From the NCBI GenBank assembly GCA_017470345.1, contig JAFUEP010000044.1, forward strand, positions 51,999 to 115,998: a DNA stretch of 64,000 bases, read 5' to 3'. Below the pieces are notes generated by a model. It ran no database searches, was not told where the DNA came from, and saw only the letters and a list, made by a program, of their open reading frames with translations. A program made the translations under genes and the position numbers. The stretch is from Prevotella sp. (GTDB lineage: Bacteria > Bacteroidota > Bacteroidia > Bacteroidales > Bacteroidaceae). This document shows, piece by piece, positions 1 through 10,300 of this stretch. Position 1 is the first letter of the stretch; each line of letters opens with the position of its first letter.

Positions 1-455
1 ACCCAGCGATGATCGTCGTAAGCCCTGAAATATGACACGGCCTTGTATCGCCCCACCTTATAAATATATTTATAGGTTTCAAAACTGAAGCACCATATCT
101 CTTTTTGGTGGGGATCAACACCCGATGCTACACTCACCCTTAAAGGAGTACTATACTTCTTCTTGGTCTGCAAAGGAATCCATTTGCCCTCAGACCAAAT
201 GAAGATTTCATTGTGGTCATGCTGGCACCATGTATCAGTCCTATTGACATACGTAACAAAGACGAGACCTTCCCTGTCATTTACCGGGAATTTCTTTGTC
301 CTCGGGCTGATGGTCATCTGCATCTCTTCCAAAAGCGTATCAGCCACCTCTTCTGCTTTGGCCATCTCTTGCCCGGCAGGCATCTCATTCGTTTGGCTAA
401 AAGAACAGGACGAAAAGACAAAAAGCAGTATCAATGCAACAAAAACTGTCATCAT
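1..455 (-). CDS. Lipoprotein of unknown function, 3' end beyond the window
   Basis: An open frame on the minus strand starts with two consecutive ATG codons (455 and 452) and runs without a stop to base 1, giving at least 151 residues. The N-terminus is a lipoprotein signal: a hydrophobic stretch, then LFVFSSC with the lipid-accepting Cys at about residue 17. The remainder is soluble, with aromatic-rich beta-strand-like segments (for example FVTYVNRTDTWC and EIWCFSFETYKYIYK). I do not recognise the family. It starts 12 bases after the stop of the protease-like lipoprotein upstream, so the two are probably co-transcribed, and it could be a partner or inhibitor of that protease (inference only). 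The gene is AT-rich compared with most of the window, as is its upstream neighbour. Confidence 0.7.
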   Translation of the reverse strand, partial: MMTVFVALILLFVFSSCSFSQTNEMPAGQEMAKAEEVADTLLEEMQMTISPRTKKFPVNDREGLVFVTYVNRTDTWCQHDHNEIFIWSEGKWIPLQTKKKYSTPLRVSVASGVDPHQKEIWCFSFETYKYIYKVGRYKAVSYFRAYDDHRW

Positions 456-467
456 AAAAAGGAAATA

Positions 468-1781
468 TTAATATCTTTCTAATCCAAATACATTTAGAAT
501 ATTATCTGCCTTTGAAAAAACAGAGATATGCCTATTATTTACAGAATCACAATAGCTTGCAGAATGGACACCTACCGTAGCCCTGACTCCTGTTAAAGAA
601 TAATAAGTATAAACGATACCACCACTATCACCAAAATCAGAATAATATGTAGCAGCCATCATATCGTGAACATGGATAGTATTGCTTTGTGAAATAGTCA
701 ACACACCAGAATAACACGTCGATAGCACCACACCTGTTGTTCTTCCAGTTCTATATCCTCTTTTATTAATAATAGTCCCAACACCAGGCACAATGACATC
801 TGTTGAAAGGGTTACAACGAGAGTATCTGGTGGGTTTATCATAGACATATCAAACTCCATTATATTAAGTGGGTGAAAAGCTATGCGCTGAAGGGACGGC
901 CGTGGATTTTCATCCACTTCCACAAAAGCGGCATCCATACTTCCCGCTACTTGTTTGGGATAAGCAATACCTATGTAATAACTATGATAGAATGCAGAGT
1001 CAGAAAGTAAATGACCTGCCGTTACCATTCCAACAGTAGAAGTATCATTAACAAAGCGTGCCCTAAAAGCCATGGACCCATATGTTGATTCTCCTATCTT
1101 CCTCGATATAAAGCCGCCAGGCTTCAAATCCATATCACCTGTCATATCTATAGGATTAGGCATAGGTCCACTATCAAGCATCATATGGACTTTCACATAT
1201 ACGACAGCTGGAAAATCGATTACTGATGATCGTAATTCATCAATAAGCGAAGCATCATCGTTCACTAACCCTACAACAATACGATTATTTCTGTCATCAA
1301 TATAATACATTTTTAAATTCTTTTGGATATTCGGTGGTAAAAGTTCTATTTGTTCGTCCAAATAATGCATAAAGTCTAATAGTTCTTGATAAGAATATTT
1401 ACAGTCTTTATAATCCACGATCTTATCATTCCTAAGAATCTTTCCTATCGTGTCCCTTCCTATGCCGTTTTTTAAAAGAATTACCAGTCGACCTTCCTCT
1501 GTTATGTAAGCACCTCCATAATAATTTGGATATCTTTTAGAAAACTTGTACTCCTTATCATCTCGTCCTATTCTTTTTAGCAAATAGGTATACAACTCAT
1601 TTGCCAGGATTTGACGACTTGCATCTCCATCTTTAATCTTAGCATTACAGGCATCACTCATTTTTTCCATTTGTACATCCATCCCACTTTCTACGTGAAT
1701 CGGATCTATTATATCGTCGCATGCCAGTATCAACATAATAAAAATCATTAACAATATACCATAATTGATAGATTTCATCAT
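468..1781 (-). CDS. Lipoprotein with chymotrypsin/streptogrisin-like (S1) serine protease domain
   Basis: A 437-residue protein. Residues 1-21 form a lipoprotein signal (LILAC, Cys21). The C-terminal half carries an S1-type catalytic triad: His257 in MVTAGH, Asp283 in SMDAAF, and Ser386 in FGDSGG. A GRTTG motif lies near residue 347, as in bacterial streptogrisin/alpha-lytic-type proteases. The region before about residue 200 could be a pro-domain like those of that family (inference). The protein would be a cell-envelope protease, possibly surface exposed. No clear TAnnTTTG promoter is visible in the 116-bp gap upstream. A second lipoprotein follows 12 bases downstream. The gene is markedly AT-richer than module A next to it, which suggests horizontal acquisition. 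The fold is well supported by the triad; the substrate is unknown. Confidence 0.8.
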   Translation of the reverse strand: MMKSINYGILLMIFIMLILACDDIIDPIHVESGMDVQMEKMSDACNAKIKDGDASRQILANELYTYLLKRIGRDDKEYKFSKRYPNYYGGAYITEEGRLVILLKNGIGRDTIGKILRNDKIVDYKDCKYSYQELLDFMHYLDEQIELLPPNIQKNLKMYYIDDRNNRIVVGLVNDDASLIDELRSSVIDFPAVVYVKVHMMLDSGPMPNPIDMTGDMDLKPGGFISRKIGESTYGSMAFRARFVNDTSTVGMVTAGHLLSDSAFYHSYYIGIAYPKQVAGSMDAAFVEVDENPRPSLQRIAFHPLNIMEFDMSMINPPDTLVVTLSTDVIVPGVGTIINKRGYRTGRTTGVVLSTCYSGVLTISQSNTIHVHDMMAATYYSDFGDSGGIVYTYYSLTGVRATVGVHSASYCDSVNNRHISVFSKADNILNVFGLERY

Positions 1782-1897
1782 CTTTTCACTTTTATTATTT
1801 CTTCAAAAAAATTTCATTTAATATAAGAAGAGACGGAGACGACAGTAAGCATGACTCTGCCTGCCGGCGTTCCGCCTCTTCACATGAAAGAAAAGAA

Positions 1898-3760
1898 TTA
1901 CATTCGGATCTTCGACGTGCGCACCTGGCCGTTGGCAGTCGTCTCAGCCTTGATGTAGAGACTGCCCTGGCGAGGCATCACCACGCGGCGGCCCTGCAGG
2001 TCGTAGTAGTCGACGTGGCTGACGGTCTCATCCTGCGTGAGGGCCGGACGGGCGATGCCCGTCGTCACCGACGACAGGCCGGCCATGGCCTTGTTGGCAT
2101 TGACGATCGAGCCGTCGCGGGTGTCGATGACGAGGGCGATGACACGCAGCTGCTGCTTGTCCTGCACGATGTTCTGGCCCGACGTGTTCACGACGTCCTG
2201 CATGCGGAACGCGTAGCTGTACTGCTGGGCCACGTCGGCCACGATGGGAGCCGTGAGCGAGCCCTCGATGCCGGCGATGCCCGACCGGGCGACGATGACA
2301 TCATTGAAGACGAGGCCCTTGATGCTGCGGCTGCCCTGCGTGAACTGGTCCATCGACTCCGGCCAGCCCTCCTCGCCGGCGTAGTAGTTCGACTGGGTCC
2401 AGCCGCTCTCCGTGCCGGTCATGCCGTCCTGCGTGAGCACGAAGCCGAGCTCGTAGGGGCAGTCGGCCCGCTCGACGGGGAAGGTGACGTAGGCCGTGGC
2501 CTTGAGCGTCTCATCGTCGGTCCACTCGCTCTCCACCTCCACGGCAGCGGGGGCGAAGACGCTGCAGGCCTGCAGCCAGGCCTGGTCGATGCCAAACGTG
2601 CCGTACTGGCTGTTGCCGCAGAAGGCGTCGGTCTGCCCCTTACGGTCGAGCCAGCAGTCGGGGAATCCGTTGACGTCGCTGGGGAACTGCGAGGTGATCT
2701 CCATCGGGTCGCCATTGTGATAGCTGATGCCGATGAAGTCGTCAGGATAGAGGCGGTTCATCTCCTCCAGGCCCACGAAGCCGCGGGGGCAGTAGCCGCA
2801 CCACGTGCCGGTGTACTCCTCGACGACGGAGCGGTGCTTGGGCAGCGTGTTGTAGACGTTGCAGACGCCGCTGACCGAGGGATAGGCATCCTCGTTAGCC
2901 TCACCGTTCACCTTCGTGATGGTGATCGTATAGGGATAGGCCCCCTTCTCGCTCAAGGCCGGCAGTTCGAAGGGCACCGTGGTAAAGCGACCATAGATGT
3001 TCTTCACGTAGACACTCTGCTGGTTGGTAAACGTCTGGCCGTCGATCTCAAGGGTGTACTCCACGTTGCGGATGCCCTTGTTGCCGTGGTTGACCAGCTC
3101 GAACTCGTCCCACCACGACTGGCCCGTCTTGATGTTCACTTCGGGAGCCCAGACGGCCGAGGCGGCATTCTGCATCACGCCGTCGCCGGCGAGCACCACC
3201 TGCATGGCCAGCTGGCCGGCGTTGGGATAGAGCGAGCGCCAGGCTGTGCGGTAGACCTTGGTGGTGTGGATATAGAAGCCATCGGGCGAGGTGTACTGCG
3301 TCGTCTTGACCGGTCGGGCAGCCTCGTCGGTGGCCTTGGCCACATCGAACGAATAGCCGACGTAGACGCCCTCGGCAGTGATCGTGTAAGGCTCGTCGAA
3401 GACCACCTCGACGTCGGTCGTGGAGATCTCGAACGCCTGCTTGCAGATGTCAGGCTCGCCGGCCTTCGACGACTTGACGGCCGGCAGCGCCTTGGTCAGC
3501 CAGGCATGGGCATTGCTCAGCTGCTCGGTCTGGGCGAAGCTGATGCGCACGGCCTTCACCTGGAGGCCCACCAGGGCCGGGTCGGCCAGCCGGAGGGCCA
3601 CGTCGTAGGTCTCGGCGTTCTTGCCGCCCGTGCCGTAGTCTAGTTCATGATCGCCCAGACAGTAGACAATCTCGTTGTCGGCCTGCTGGGCGAAGGCAGT
3701 GCCCTGGACGCCAAGGGCCAGGGCAGCTGCCATCGAGAGAAAATATCTTGGAAAAATCAT
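1898..3760 (-). CDS. Secreted Omp28-like protein with thioredoxin fold (module A)
   Basis: A 620-residue protein with a cleavable signal peptide (ending near AFAQQA, about residue 26). The first 300 residues are beta-rich. A thioredoxin-like domain begins around residue 308 with EEYTGTWCGYCPRG; the redox pair is Cys321/Cys324. This arrangement matches Bacteroidota 'Omp28-related' outer membrane proteins. The last 60 residues contain YDLQGRRV and a short strand-rich tail ending in Lys/Arg, resembling a T9SS sorting domain, so surface delivery is likely (inference). The gene starts 19 bases after the stop of the upstream secreted-protein gene and is probably co-transcribed with it. Paralogs lie at 22511-24382 and 24390-26372. 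The redox substrate is unknown. Confidence 0.8.
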   Translation of the reverse strand: MIFPRYFLSMAAALALGVQGTAFAQQADNEIVYCLGDHELDYGTGGKNAETYDVALRLADPALVGLQVKAVRISFAQTEQLSNAHAWLTKALPAVKSSKAGEPDICKQAFEISTTDVEVVFDEPYTITAEGVYVGYSFDVAKATDEAARPVKTTQYTSPDGFYIHTTKVYRTAWRSLYPNAGQLAMQVVLAGDGVMQNAASAVWAPEVNIKTGQSWWDEFELVNHGNKGIRNVEYTLEIDGQTFTNQQSVYVKNIYGRFTTVPFELPALSEKGAYPYTITITKVNGEANEDAYPSVSGVCNVYNTLPKHRSVVEEYTGTWCGYCPRGFVGLEEMNRLYPDDFIGISYHNGDPMEITSQFPSDVNGFPDCWLDRKGQTDAFCGNSQYGTFGIDQAWLQACSVFAPAAVEVESEWTDDETLKATAYVTFPVERADCPYELGFVLTQDGMTGTESGWTQSNYYAGEEGWPESMDQFTQGSRSIKGLVFNDVIVARSGIAGIEGSLTAPIVADVAQQYSYAFRMQDVVNTSGQNIVQDKQQLRVIALVIDTRDGSIVNANKAMAGLSSVTTGIARPALTQDETVSHVDYYDLQGRRVVMPRQGSLYIKAETTANGQVRTSKIRM

Positions 3761-3779
3761 GTTGGCAGTGTTTGGGGTT

Positions 3780-5525
3780 TCACTTGCGGACTACCTTTAC
3801 CATCCTTCCGTCGCGGTTCATAAGCAGCAGACCGCGGGCACCGGCCTTGACACTACGGCCCTGCAGGTCGAAGACGCGGCTGGCGTCGGAGCGAAGCTCC
3901 GTGATGCCACGGACGCCGACGGTGATATTCTCGTAAGGCTCGACGGTGGTCTCGCCCGTGTTCACGTTGTACCAGACGATGTTGGAGCGCATCTCGACGC
4001 CGCTGCCACGGTAGATGGTCTGCAGACCGACGTTCTCGGCGGGCTGGAAGAACAGCAGCAGGTAGTTGGAGCGGATGCCGTAGACGCTCGTGCCGTAGGG
4101 GATCTCCTCGAGGTCCTCCTCGAGGTCCTCATACTCTGCGGTCTCGAAGATGAAGGGCTCGTTGTCGACATAGACCATGTACGACAGCTTTTCGGGCAGC
4201 AGATACTCGCCGTTGACACCGGTGGCGTTGATGTAGAAGTCCAGCTCGGCACTCTCATAGCTCTCGTCATATTCCCACCAGTAGTCAATCTCGGGATCGG
4301 CAGGCACGGCGGGCGTCTCGACGAAGTACTTGATGTTGATCTCGTTGAAGTAGGCGGCGTAGTAGATGGCGTCGCGCTTGCCGTCGATGTAGATGGCGGC
4401 GGTGGTGCTCATCTCACGGGTCTCGGCGTTGTAGTCGAAGACGGTCTGGTCGGTGATGGTGCCGTAGTCATAGTAGGAGGGATTCTCGGGGTCGGATTCG
4501 TCGAGGAGCGTCTCCACCGTGGCGGTGTGGGCCCACTCGAAGGTGCCGTAGTACTCATCGTAGCCCAGATACTGCTGGTTGTCGACCACCACCTTGTCGC
4601 CCTCGATGCGGCCTTTCACCCAGCCCGGCGTGCGGGTGTAGAGCTTCAGGTAGACGGCGTCGTCCTCGAAGGCCACGTCGATCATCTGCGAGTTCAGGCT
4701 GTTCACGTTCTTATAGGTCACGATCATCTGCTCGATGGTGGCATCGGCTGACGGCTCGAAGTACTTCTCGTCGTTGATCTTGGTCGACAGGTTCCAGTAG
4801 TACTCGTTGTTGGTGTAGTAGCCGCTCTCGTAGTCATCGCCCTCCTCGGCCTCGTACCAATAGACCGAGCCATAGATATAAGGAGGCACGTCGCCAGCCT
4901 CGGCCTTCATCTCGTCGATGCTCTCGAGCACACCGTTGCCCTTGTAGAGCAGCTTGATGTCGGGATTGTCGGCAACGTGGATGTTCTCGGCCTCGGTGGC
5001 CTCGTCGTACTCGTAGGCAATGCGGGCGATCTCGTACTCATGGACGCCGCCATAGAAGTCCTCGTAGTAGCCCGTGGGCTGCTGGCGGATGACGACGGTG
5101 TCGCCCTCGGCCCGCTCGGCCTTCACCCAGTAGTAGACATCGAGACCGGCATTGGGCGTCAGGCCCTGAATATATATGTTGCCGTCGGTGCCCTCGATGA
5201 CGGTCATCTTGCCGGCGTCGGTCGTGGCGTCGCTCCAGCCGTAGAGCCAGTTGTAGAACAGACCGCTGTAGCTGGCGAAGAGCTCATAGGCCGTGCCCTC
5301 GGGCTGTGCTTCGATGCCGGCGCGGCGCGGGGCCTTAGCCGTGGCGGCCGGTTTCTGTCCCATCATCATCTGATGGCGCTGCTGAGCGGTCATGTCGCGC
5401 TTTGCGACACGCTGGTTCATCTGGATGCCCTGCGGGGCGGTGAGCTGACTGCGCAGGCTGCCCTGTGCAAATGTCAATGTCGTAGCCATAAGGGCCACCA
5501 GAGTGACAAGTGTAAATTTTTTCAT
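3780..5525 (-). CDS. Secreted protein of unknown function with T9SS-like tail (module A)
   Basis: A 581-residue protein, taking the start as the ATG at 5525 (MKKFTLVTLVALMATT). The frame is open 22 codons further upstream, but that extension would place the signal peptide internally and would overlap the promoter. The signal peptide ends near TFAQG. The mature protein is acidic and rich in Tyr, Glu and Asp (many YY, EDD and EE clusters) and looks entirely beta. I do not recognise a catalytic motif. The C-terminus has FDLQGRSV followed by GLLLMNRDGRMVKVVRK, like the sorting-domain tails of its neighbours. It is probably the first gene of a two-gene operon with the Omp28-like gene downstream, from a promoter at 5572-5579, and it lies just downstream of a TPR-AraC regulator. 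Confidence 0.75.
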   Translation of the reverse strand: MKKFTLVTLVALMATTLTFAQGSLRSQLTAPQGIQMNQRVAKRDMTAQQRHQMMMGQKPAATAKAPRRAGIEAQPEGTAYELFASYSGLFYNWLYGWSDATTDAGKMTVIEGTDGNIYIQGLTPNAGLDVYYWVKAERAEGDTVVIRQQPTGYYEDFYGGVHEYEIARIAYEYDEATEAENIHVADNPDIKLLYKGNGVLESIDEMKAEAGDVPPYIYGSVYWYEAEEGDDYESGYYTNNEYYWNLSTKINDEKYFEPSADATIEQMIVTYKNVNSLNSQMIDVAFEDDAVYLKLYTRTPGWVKGRIEGDKVVVDNQQYLGYDEYYGTFEWAHTATVETLLDESDPENPSYYDYGTITDQTVFDYNAETREMSTTAAIYIDGKRDAIYYAAYFNEINIKYFVETPAVPADPEIDYWWEYDESYESAELDFYINATGVNGEYLLPEKLSYMVYVDNEPFIFETAEYEDLEEDLEEIPYGTSVYGIRSNYLLLFFQPAENVGLQTIYRGSGVEMRSNIVWYNVNTGETTVEPYENITVGVRGITELRSDASRVFDLQGRSVKAGARGLLLMNRDGRMVKVVRK

Positions 5526-5571
5526 ACGCTTTTCAGTTAAATTAAAACATAAATACACAAAAAAGATACCG

Positions 5572-5579
5572 CAAAGGTA
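5572..5579 (-). promoter_or_regulatory. Promoter -7 element (TACCTTTG) of the module A secretory operon
   Basis: On the minus strand TACCTTTG matches the Bacteroidota -7 consensus TAnnTTTG, about 47 bases before the start at 5525. It lies in the loop of an inverted repeat with 8-base arms, AGATACCG and CGGTATCT (5564-5587), which could be an operator (inference). A second inverted repeat with 9-base arms (GAACGAAAT / ATTTCGTTC, 5623-5644) lies between this promoter and the regulator's stop codon. No clear -33 TTTG was found. Confidence 0.55.
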
Positions 5580-5658
5580 CGGTATCTTCACTAATTATTC
5601 GGGAAAAGCGTCGTGGAAGAATGAACGAAATCATTATTTCGTTCAAAAAACGGCGGTT

Positions 5659-7308
5659 TCATCGCATTTCCTCGTCCTGTTTCTGGCGGGCTATGCGCTG
5701 ATATTCCGACGGCTGGAGCCCCGTCTGGCGGCGGAAGACGGCTGCGAAGTTGCTCCGGCTGCGATAGCCCAGGCTCAAGGCGATGGCTTCGATGGTGTAG
5801 CCCCCGAAGCGTTCGTCGTCGGAGAGTCGTCGGCAGGCCTCGCGCACACGATACTCGCCGAGCAGCTGGTTGAAGTTGCGGCCATAGCACTCGTTGATGA
5901 CCTGCGAGATGCGCTCCTTCGACTCGCCCGTGAGCTCGGCCAGCCGCTGCAGCGAGAAGTCGGGCGCACAGATGGTGTCGGTCTGCCGCATGACCTCATC
6001 GATGCGGCTGACGAGCAGGCTCTTGTCGTCGGCCGTCAGCCGGCTGCGCTGGTATTTGGGCTCCACGCCGACGGGTTGACGGAGCAGTTGTTCGTTCTTC
6101 ATGAAGAGCTGCTCGTTCTTCTGCCGCAGCGACCGGTTCTTTCTCTGGACCACCAGCAGGAACAAGCCCAACAGCATGGCCACCGCCACGGCCCCGACGG
6201 CAACAACCAGGTTGGTGCGCCGCCAGTATTCGCTGTTCATCATCTGCTCATTACTCTTCTCAAGGTCGAGCAGGAAGCGCTCCTCGCCCATCGTGCCGAC
6301 ATTCGACATGAGGTCGAACGAGTCAGCCATCTGGCGGTAGGCGAGCTCGGCCTCGCGGGCCTGCCCCTCCTGTCCGCTGCGGCGCAGGAATTCGGCCAGT
6401 GTGCGCTGGCGCAGCACCATCGCGTCCCACATCTCCAGCTGGCGGGCCCGGGCGATCTGGCGGCGCAGCGTGGCGACGGCTTCGTCGTAGCGACGGTCCA
6501 AGGCCAGCACACGAGTCTGATAGTAGCGCGCCATGAGTTCATACCGGTCTGACTGCATGCTGGATGTGTCGATGGCAGCCACGGCGCTGTCGAGAGCGAC
6601 GAGTGCGGCTGCGGGCTGACGGTGAGCCAGCTGGTCGACAGCCGTGCACACCCAGTTGGTGTAGCCGACCATTGGCACGCTGTCAGGCACCCCCAGAGCC
6701 CGGTAGCGGCGCATGTCGTCGGACAACATTCCGGCGGAGTCGTTCTCCATGACCAGACTCACCAAGGCGTTGAAAGCCCCGATGAGCAGGTCCCAGGCCT
6801 CGCGGTCGGCTGCGGAGTCGATAGCCTTGCGGAATTTCGAGACGGCCTCGCGCCCGTCGATGTCGCCACGGTTCTTGGCCTGCTGCTCGTTTTCGAGATT
6901 GGCCAGTCCGAGATAGATGTAAGGCAGATAGCGGCTGTCGTTCTGCTGGGCCAGGTCGAGCGAGCGCAGCATATAGGCATAGGCCTTGCGATAGTCGTAA
7001 TAGTGGAACATGTAGATATAGCCGGAGTTGAAGAGCGACAGCACACAGTCGTCCATCGCCTCAGCTGGGGGCGTCTGGCCGGCATAGCGGGCATTCACGA
7101 TGCTATAGCACACCATGGCACTGTCGGGCTGGTCCAGTTCCTTCAGGTAGCGGGTGCCCAAGGTGGTCAGCTGGTGGGTGGCGAGACGGCTGCAATACTG
7201 ATGGAAAGGATTCTTCGGCTCGGAAGCAACGGCGATGCCGACGACAGTCAGCATGAAGATGACAGCCAACAGCCGAATAATCCTATTGTGTTGCACAAGC
7301 CTATACAT
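5659..7308 (-). CDS. Membrane-anchored TPR-type regulator with AraC DNA-binding domain (module A)
   Basis: About 549 residues from the ATG at 7308 (MYRLVQHNRIIRLLAVIF), chosen because a signal/anchor segment follows at once; the frame extends 19 codons further upstream. Residues about 30-340 are helical and TPR-like. One membrane span lies near 360-386 (LVVAVGAVAVAMLLGLFLLVV) and is followed by a Lys/Arg/Gln/Glu-rich linker. The last about 95 residues form an AraC-type double helix-turn-helix (LAELTGESKERISQVINE and IALSLGYRSRSNFAAVFRR). The layout implies an extracytoplasmic sensor and a cytoplasmic DNA-binding domain joined in one chain without a kinase. It sits directly upstream of, and co-oriented with, the secreted-protein operon it probably controls. 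A paralog with the same layout is at 20734-22395. Confidence 0.8.
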   Translation of the reverse strand: MYRLVQHNRIIRLLAVIFMLTVVGIAVASEPKNPFHQYCSRLATHQLTTLGTRYLKELDQPDSAMVCYSIVNARYAGQTPPAEAMDDCVLSLFNSGYIYMFHYYDYRKAYAYMLRSLDLAQQNDSRYLPYIYLGLANLENEQQAKNRGDIDGREAVSKFRKAIDSAADREAWDLLIGAFNALVSLVMENDSAGMLSDDMRRYRALGVPDSVPMVGYTNWVCTAVDQLAHRQPAAALVALDSAVAAIDTSSMQSDRYELMARYYQTRVLALDRRYDEAVATLRRQIARARQLEMWDAMVLRQRTLAEFLRRSGQEGQAREAELAYRQMADSFDLMSNVGTMGEERFLLDLEKSNEQMMNSEYWRRTNLVVAVGAVAVAMLLGLFLLVVQRKNRSLRQKNEQLFMKNEQLLRQPVGVEPKYQRSRLTADDKSLLVSRIDEVMRQTDTICAPDFSLQRLAELTGESKERISQVINECYGRNFNQLLGEYRVREACRRLSDDERFGGYTIEAIALSLGYRSRSNFAAVFRRQTGLQPSEYQRIARQKQDEEMR

Positions 7309-7337
7309 ATCTATTATATTATTCAACTTTGCTTGCT

Positions 7338-7359
7338 GGGAGTGAGGGGGAACACTCCC
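7338..7359. terminator. Inverted repeat between the 1000-residue gene and the module A regulator
   Basis: Seven-base perfect arms, GGGAGTG and CACTCCC, separated by 8 bases, lie in the 76-bp gap between the stop at 7385 and the regulator start at 7308. It may be a terminator of the upstream gene or an operator. No T-run follows on the minus strand. Confidence 0.3.
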
Positions 7360-7384
7360 TTTCACTTCTTTTCACTCCAAAAGG

Positions 7385-10300
7385 TCACGGCAGCATCACG
7401 GCACCGAGCTGGCGCTTGCCGTCCATGAGGATGCGCAGGGGACGCTCGAAGCGGACGTGGCGCACGTGCTCGGTCTCCTCGACGGCCGGCATCCGGTCGA
7501 GCACGTCCTTCTGATAGATACCGTCGCCGGTGTAGGTGTTGATGGTGAAGTAGCCGACGCCGAACGACGTGAGGTTCTGGAAGAAGTGGGTGCCCTGCGA
7601 GGGGTCGACATGATAGTTCTTCAGCCCGGTCTCGACGATGACGCGCGAGGCGGAGATGTGGGGCCACTTCACGGGGATGCCCAGCCAGGGGTCGGAGGAG
7701 CCCCAACGGCCCGGGCCGATGAGGACATAGCCCTCGCCCCGCTCCAGGAAGCGGCGGTTGATCTGTTCTATCTCGCAGGCTATCTGCGGGTTGGCGGCCG
7801 CCGTGAAGTCCTCGCCGGCCTTGACGTAGACCACGTCGCAGACGTCGTCGCCGATGCCGTGGCCCAGTGAGGTCTGTGAGCGCAGCAGGCACTGTTCGGC
7901 CGGCAGGGCCGAGATGTCCTCGTCGAGCATCTGCTTCGAGTCGACGATGGGACGTATCTGGAGCAGGTAGAGCCGGCCCTGGCGGTTGGCGTCGAGCTTG
8001 CAGGCGAACTCTATCTCGACGGGACGCTTCATCTCGTCGGCCCCTAAATGCTGCACCAGCCGGAGCAGTTCGGGAAGGGGGAAGATGCCCTGCTGGAGCA
8101 CGCCGACGAAGGAGATGACCTTGCGCCCGCCTTCATAGTAGCCGGGCCGGATGAGCTGGTCGACGGGGTCGTAGGTCGAACTGATATACTGCAGCGAACC
8201 GTCCTGCTCGGCCTGCCTGACGCGCAGGTTGAGGATATTGAAACCGTCGTCGACCTTGAAGTCGGTGCCCACGCGACTCATGTCGAGGGCATAGAAGCGG
8301 GTCTGCGTGTCGCGCAGGGCCAGCTCCATCTCGCTCATCTGCAGGATCTGGTTGGGATGGTAGGGCGAGAAGCGCAGCGTCTGGCCGCCGTCGACGATAT
8401 ACTTGCCCAGTCCGAGGGCGAGCGATACGATGCCCTCCTCGGCCTTCTCGTCGCCGATAGGATAATAGTTGAGCGAGCGCAGCACGCCCGAGAACGTCGG
8501 ATAGAAGCGGTCGCCATATTGCTGGCCGACGACCTCCTGCAGGATGACGGCCATCTTCTCCTGGTCGATGACGTTCTGCGTGGCCGTCATGTAGGCCTTC
8601 GAGTCGCGGTAGTAGACCGAGGCGTAGACGCTCTTGATGGCGGCGGCCAGCATGTGGAGCATGGCCTGGCGGTCGTCGCTGTAGGGGATCATGTAGGTGG
8701 AGTAGATGCCGGCGAAGGGCTGATAGTGGGAGTCCTCGAGCAGCGAGGAGGAGCGCACGGCGATGGGGCTCTTCGTGGCCTCGAAGAAGGTGAGGAAGTC
8801 GTCGATGAGGTCATCGGGCAGCTGTCCCTCGAGGAAGTGTTGCAGGATGACCTCGTCGGGCGCATTGCTCAGGGCGATGCCCCAGAGGTCGTTCTGGTCC
8901 ATGAAGTCGTCGAAGAAGTCGGTGCAGAGCACCACCGTCTTCGGAATCGAGACACTGGCGTTCTCAAACTGGTTGAGCTCAGGATGGCGCTTGATGATGT
9001 TGTCGAGGAAGGCCAGGCCGCGTCCCTTACCGCCGAGCGAGCCGTCGCCGATGCGGGCGAAGTGGGCGAAGCGGTCGAACTTCTTGCGGTCGAAGACGGC
9101 GACGACGCCGATGTTCTTCATCTTACGATACTGCACGATGGCCTCGAAGATGATGTCGCGGTGGGCGTTGGCATCCTTCAGGCGGTCCCAGGTGATGTGC
9201 TTGAGAAACTGCGACACGGGGAAGATGGCGCGGGCGCAGAGCCAGCGGCTCATGTGGTTGCGGCGGATGTGCCACGTGAACGAGTCGTCGGGGATGTTGT
9301 AGAGGTTGTCCTGCAGCTCCTTCAGCGACCGCACGCGCAGAATCTCCTGCTTCGTCTGCGGGTCGCGGAAGATGAAGTCGCCGAAGCCCATGTGCTCCTC
9401 GAGCAGATGACGCAGGTCGACGTTCATCTTCGACGAGTTCTTGTCGATGAAGTGGAAGTCCTCCTGGCGGGCCCGCTCGCGGTTCTGCGACTCCGAGCTG
9501 GTCAGGATGAGCGGCACGAAGGGGTCGCGCTCACGGATGGCGCGCAACAGCTTCAGTCCAGCCTCAGGATTGCTCTCGGCCGTCTGCTGGCGCACCTCGG
9601 CGGGATTCAGCGACGTCGAGCCGCCTCGCATGGGGAAGCGGGTATCGGAGATGACGCCCTGCACGTTGTCGTGATACTTCTCATAGAACTGCCATGCCTC
9701 CTCGTAGTTGCGGGCCAGCAGCACCTTCGGGCGGCCGCGCTTGCGCTGGGCGGCGGCATGGGGGTTGAGGGCCTCGGTCGAGAAGCGCTTCGACTGGGCC
9801 AATATATAATTATATAGGTTAGGAAGGATCGAGGAATAGAAGCGGATGGAGTCCTCGACGAGCAGGATGACCTGCACGCCCGCCTCCTCGATGTCGTGGT
9901 CGAGGTTCATGCGGTCCTCGATGAGCTTGATGATCGAGAGGATGAGGTTAGTGTTGCCCAGCCAGCAGAAGATGGCATCGAAGATGGAGAGGTCCTCGTC
10001 CTGCATGCGCCTCGTGATGCCATGCGAGAAGGGCGTCAGCACGACGCAGGGCACGTCGGGGTTGAGAGCCTTCACCTCGCGGGCCACGGCAAAGGCGTCG
10101 TTGTCGGCCGTGCCGGGCATACAGATGACGAGGTCGATCGAGGTGGTCTGCAGCACGTGGTGGGCCTCCTCGATGGTCGAGACCTGTGTGAACGTGGGCG
10201 GATAGCGCAGTCCCAGCTCGGTGTACTCGTCGAAAATCTTCTCGTCCACACGTCCGTCGTCCTCCAGCATGAAGGCGTCGTAAGGATTAGCCACAATCAG

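Noticed and set aside
163-482. Two short plus-strand ORFs at the left edge
   Set aside because: They lie opposite the truncated lipoprotein gene (1-455, minus), which has a proper signal peptide and stays open to the window edge.
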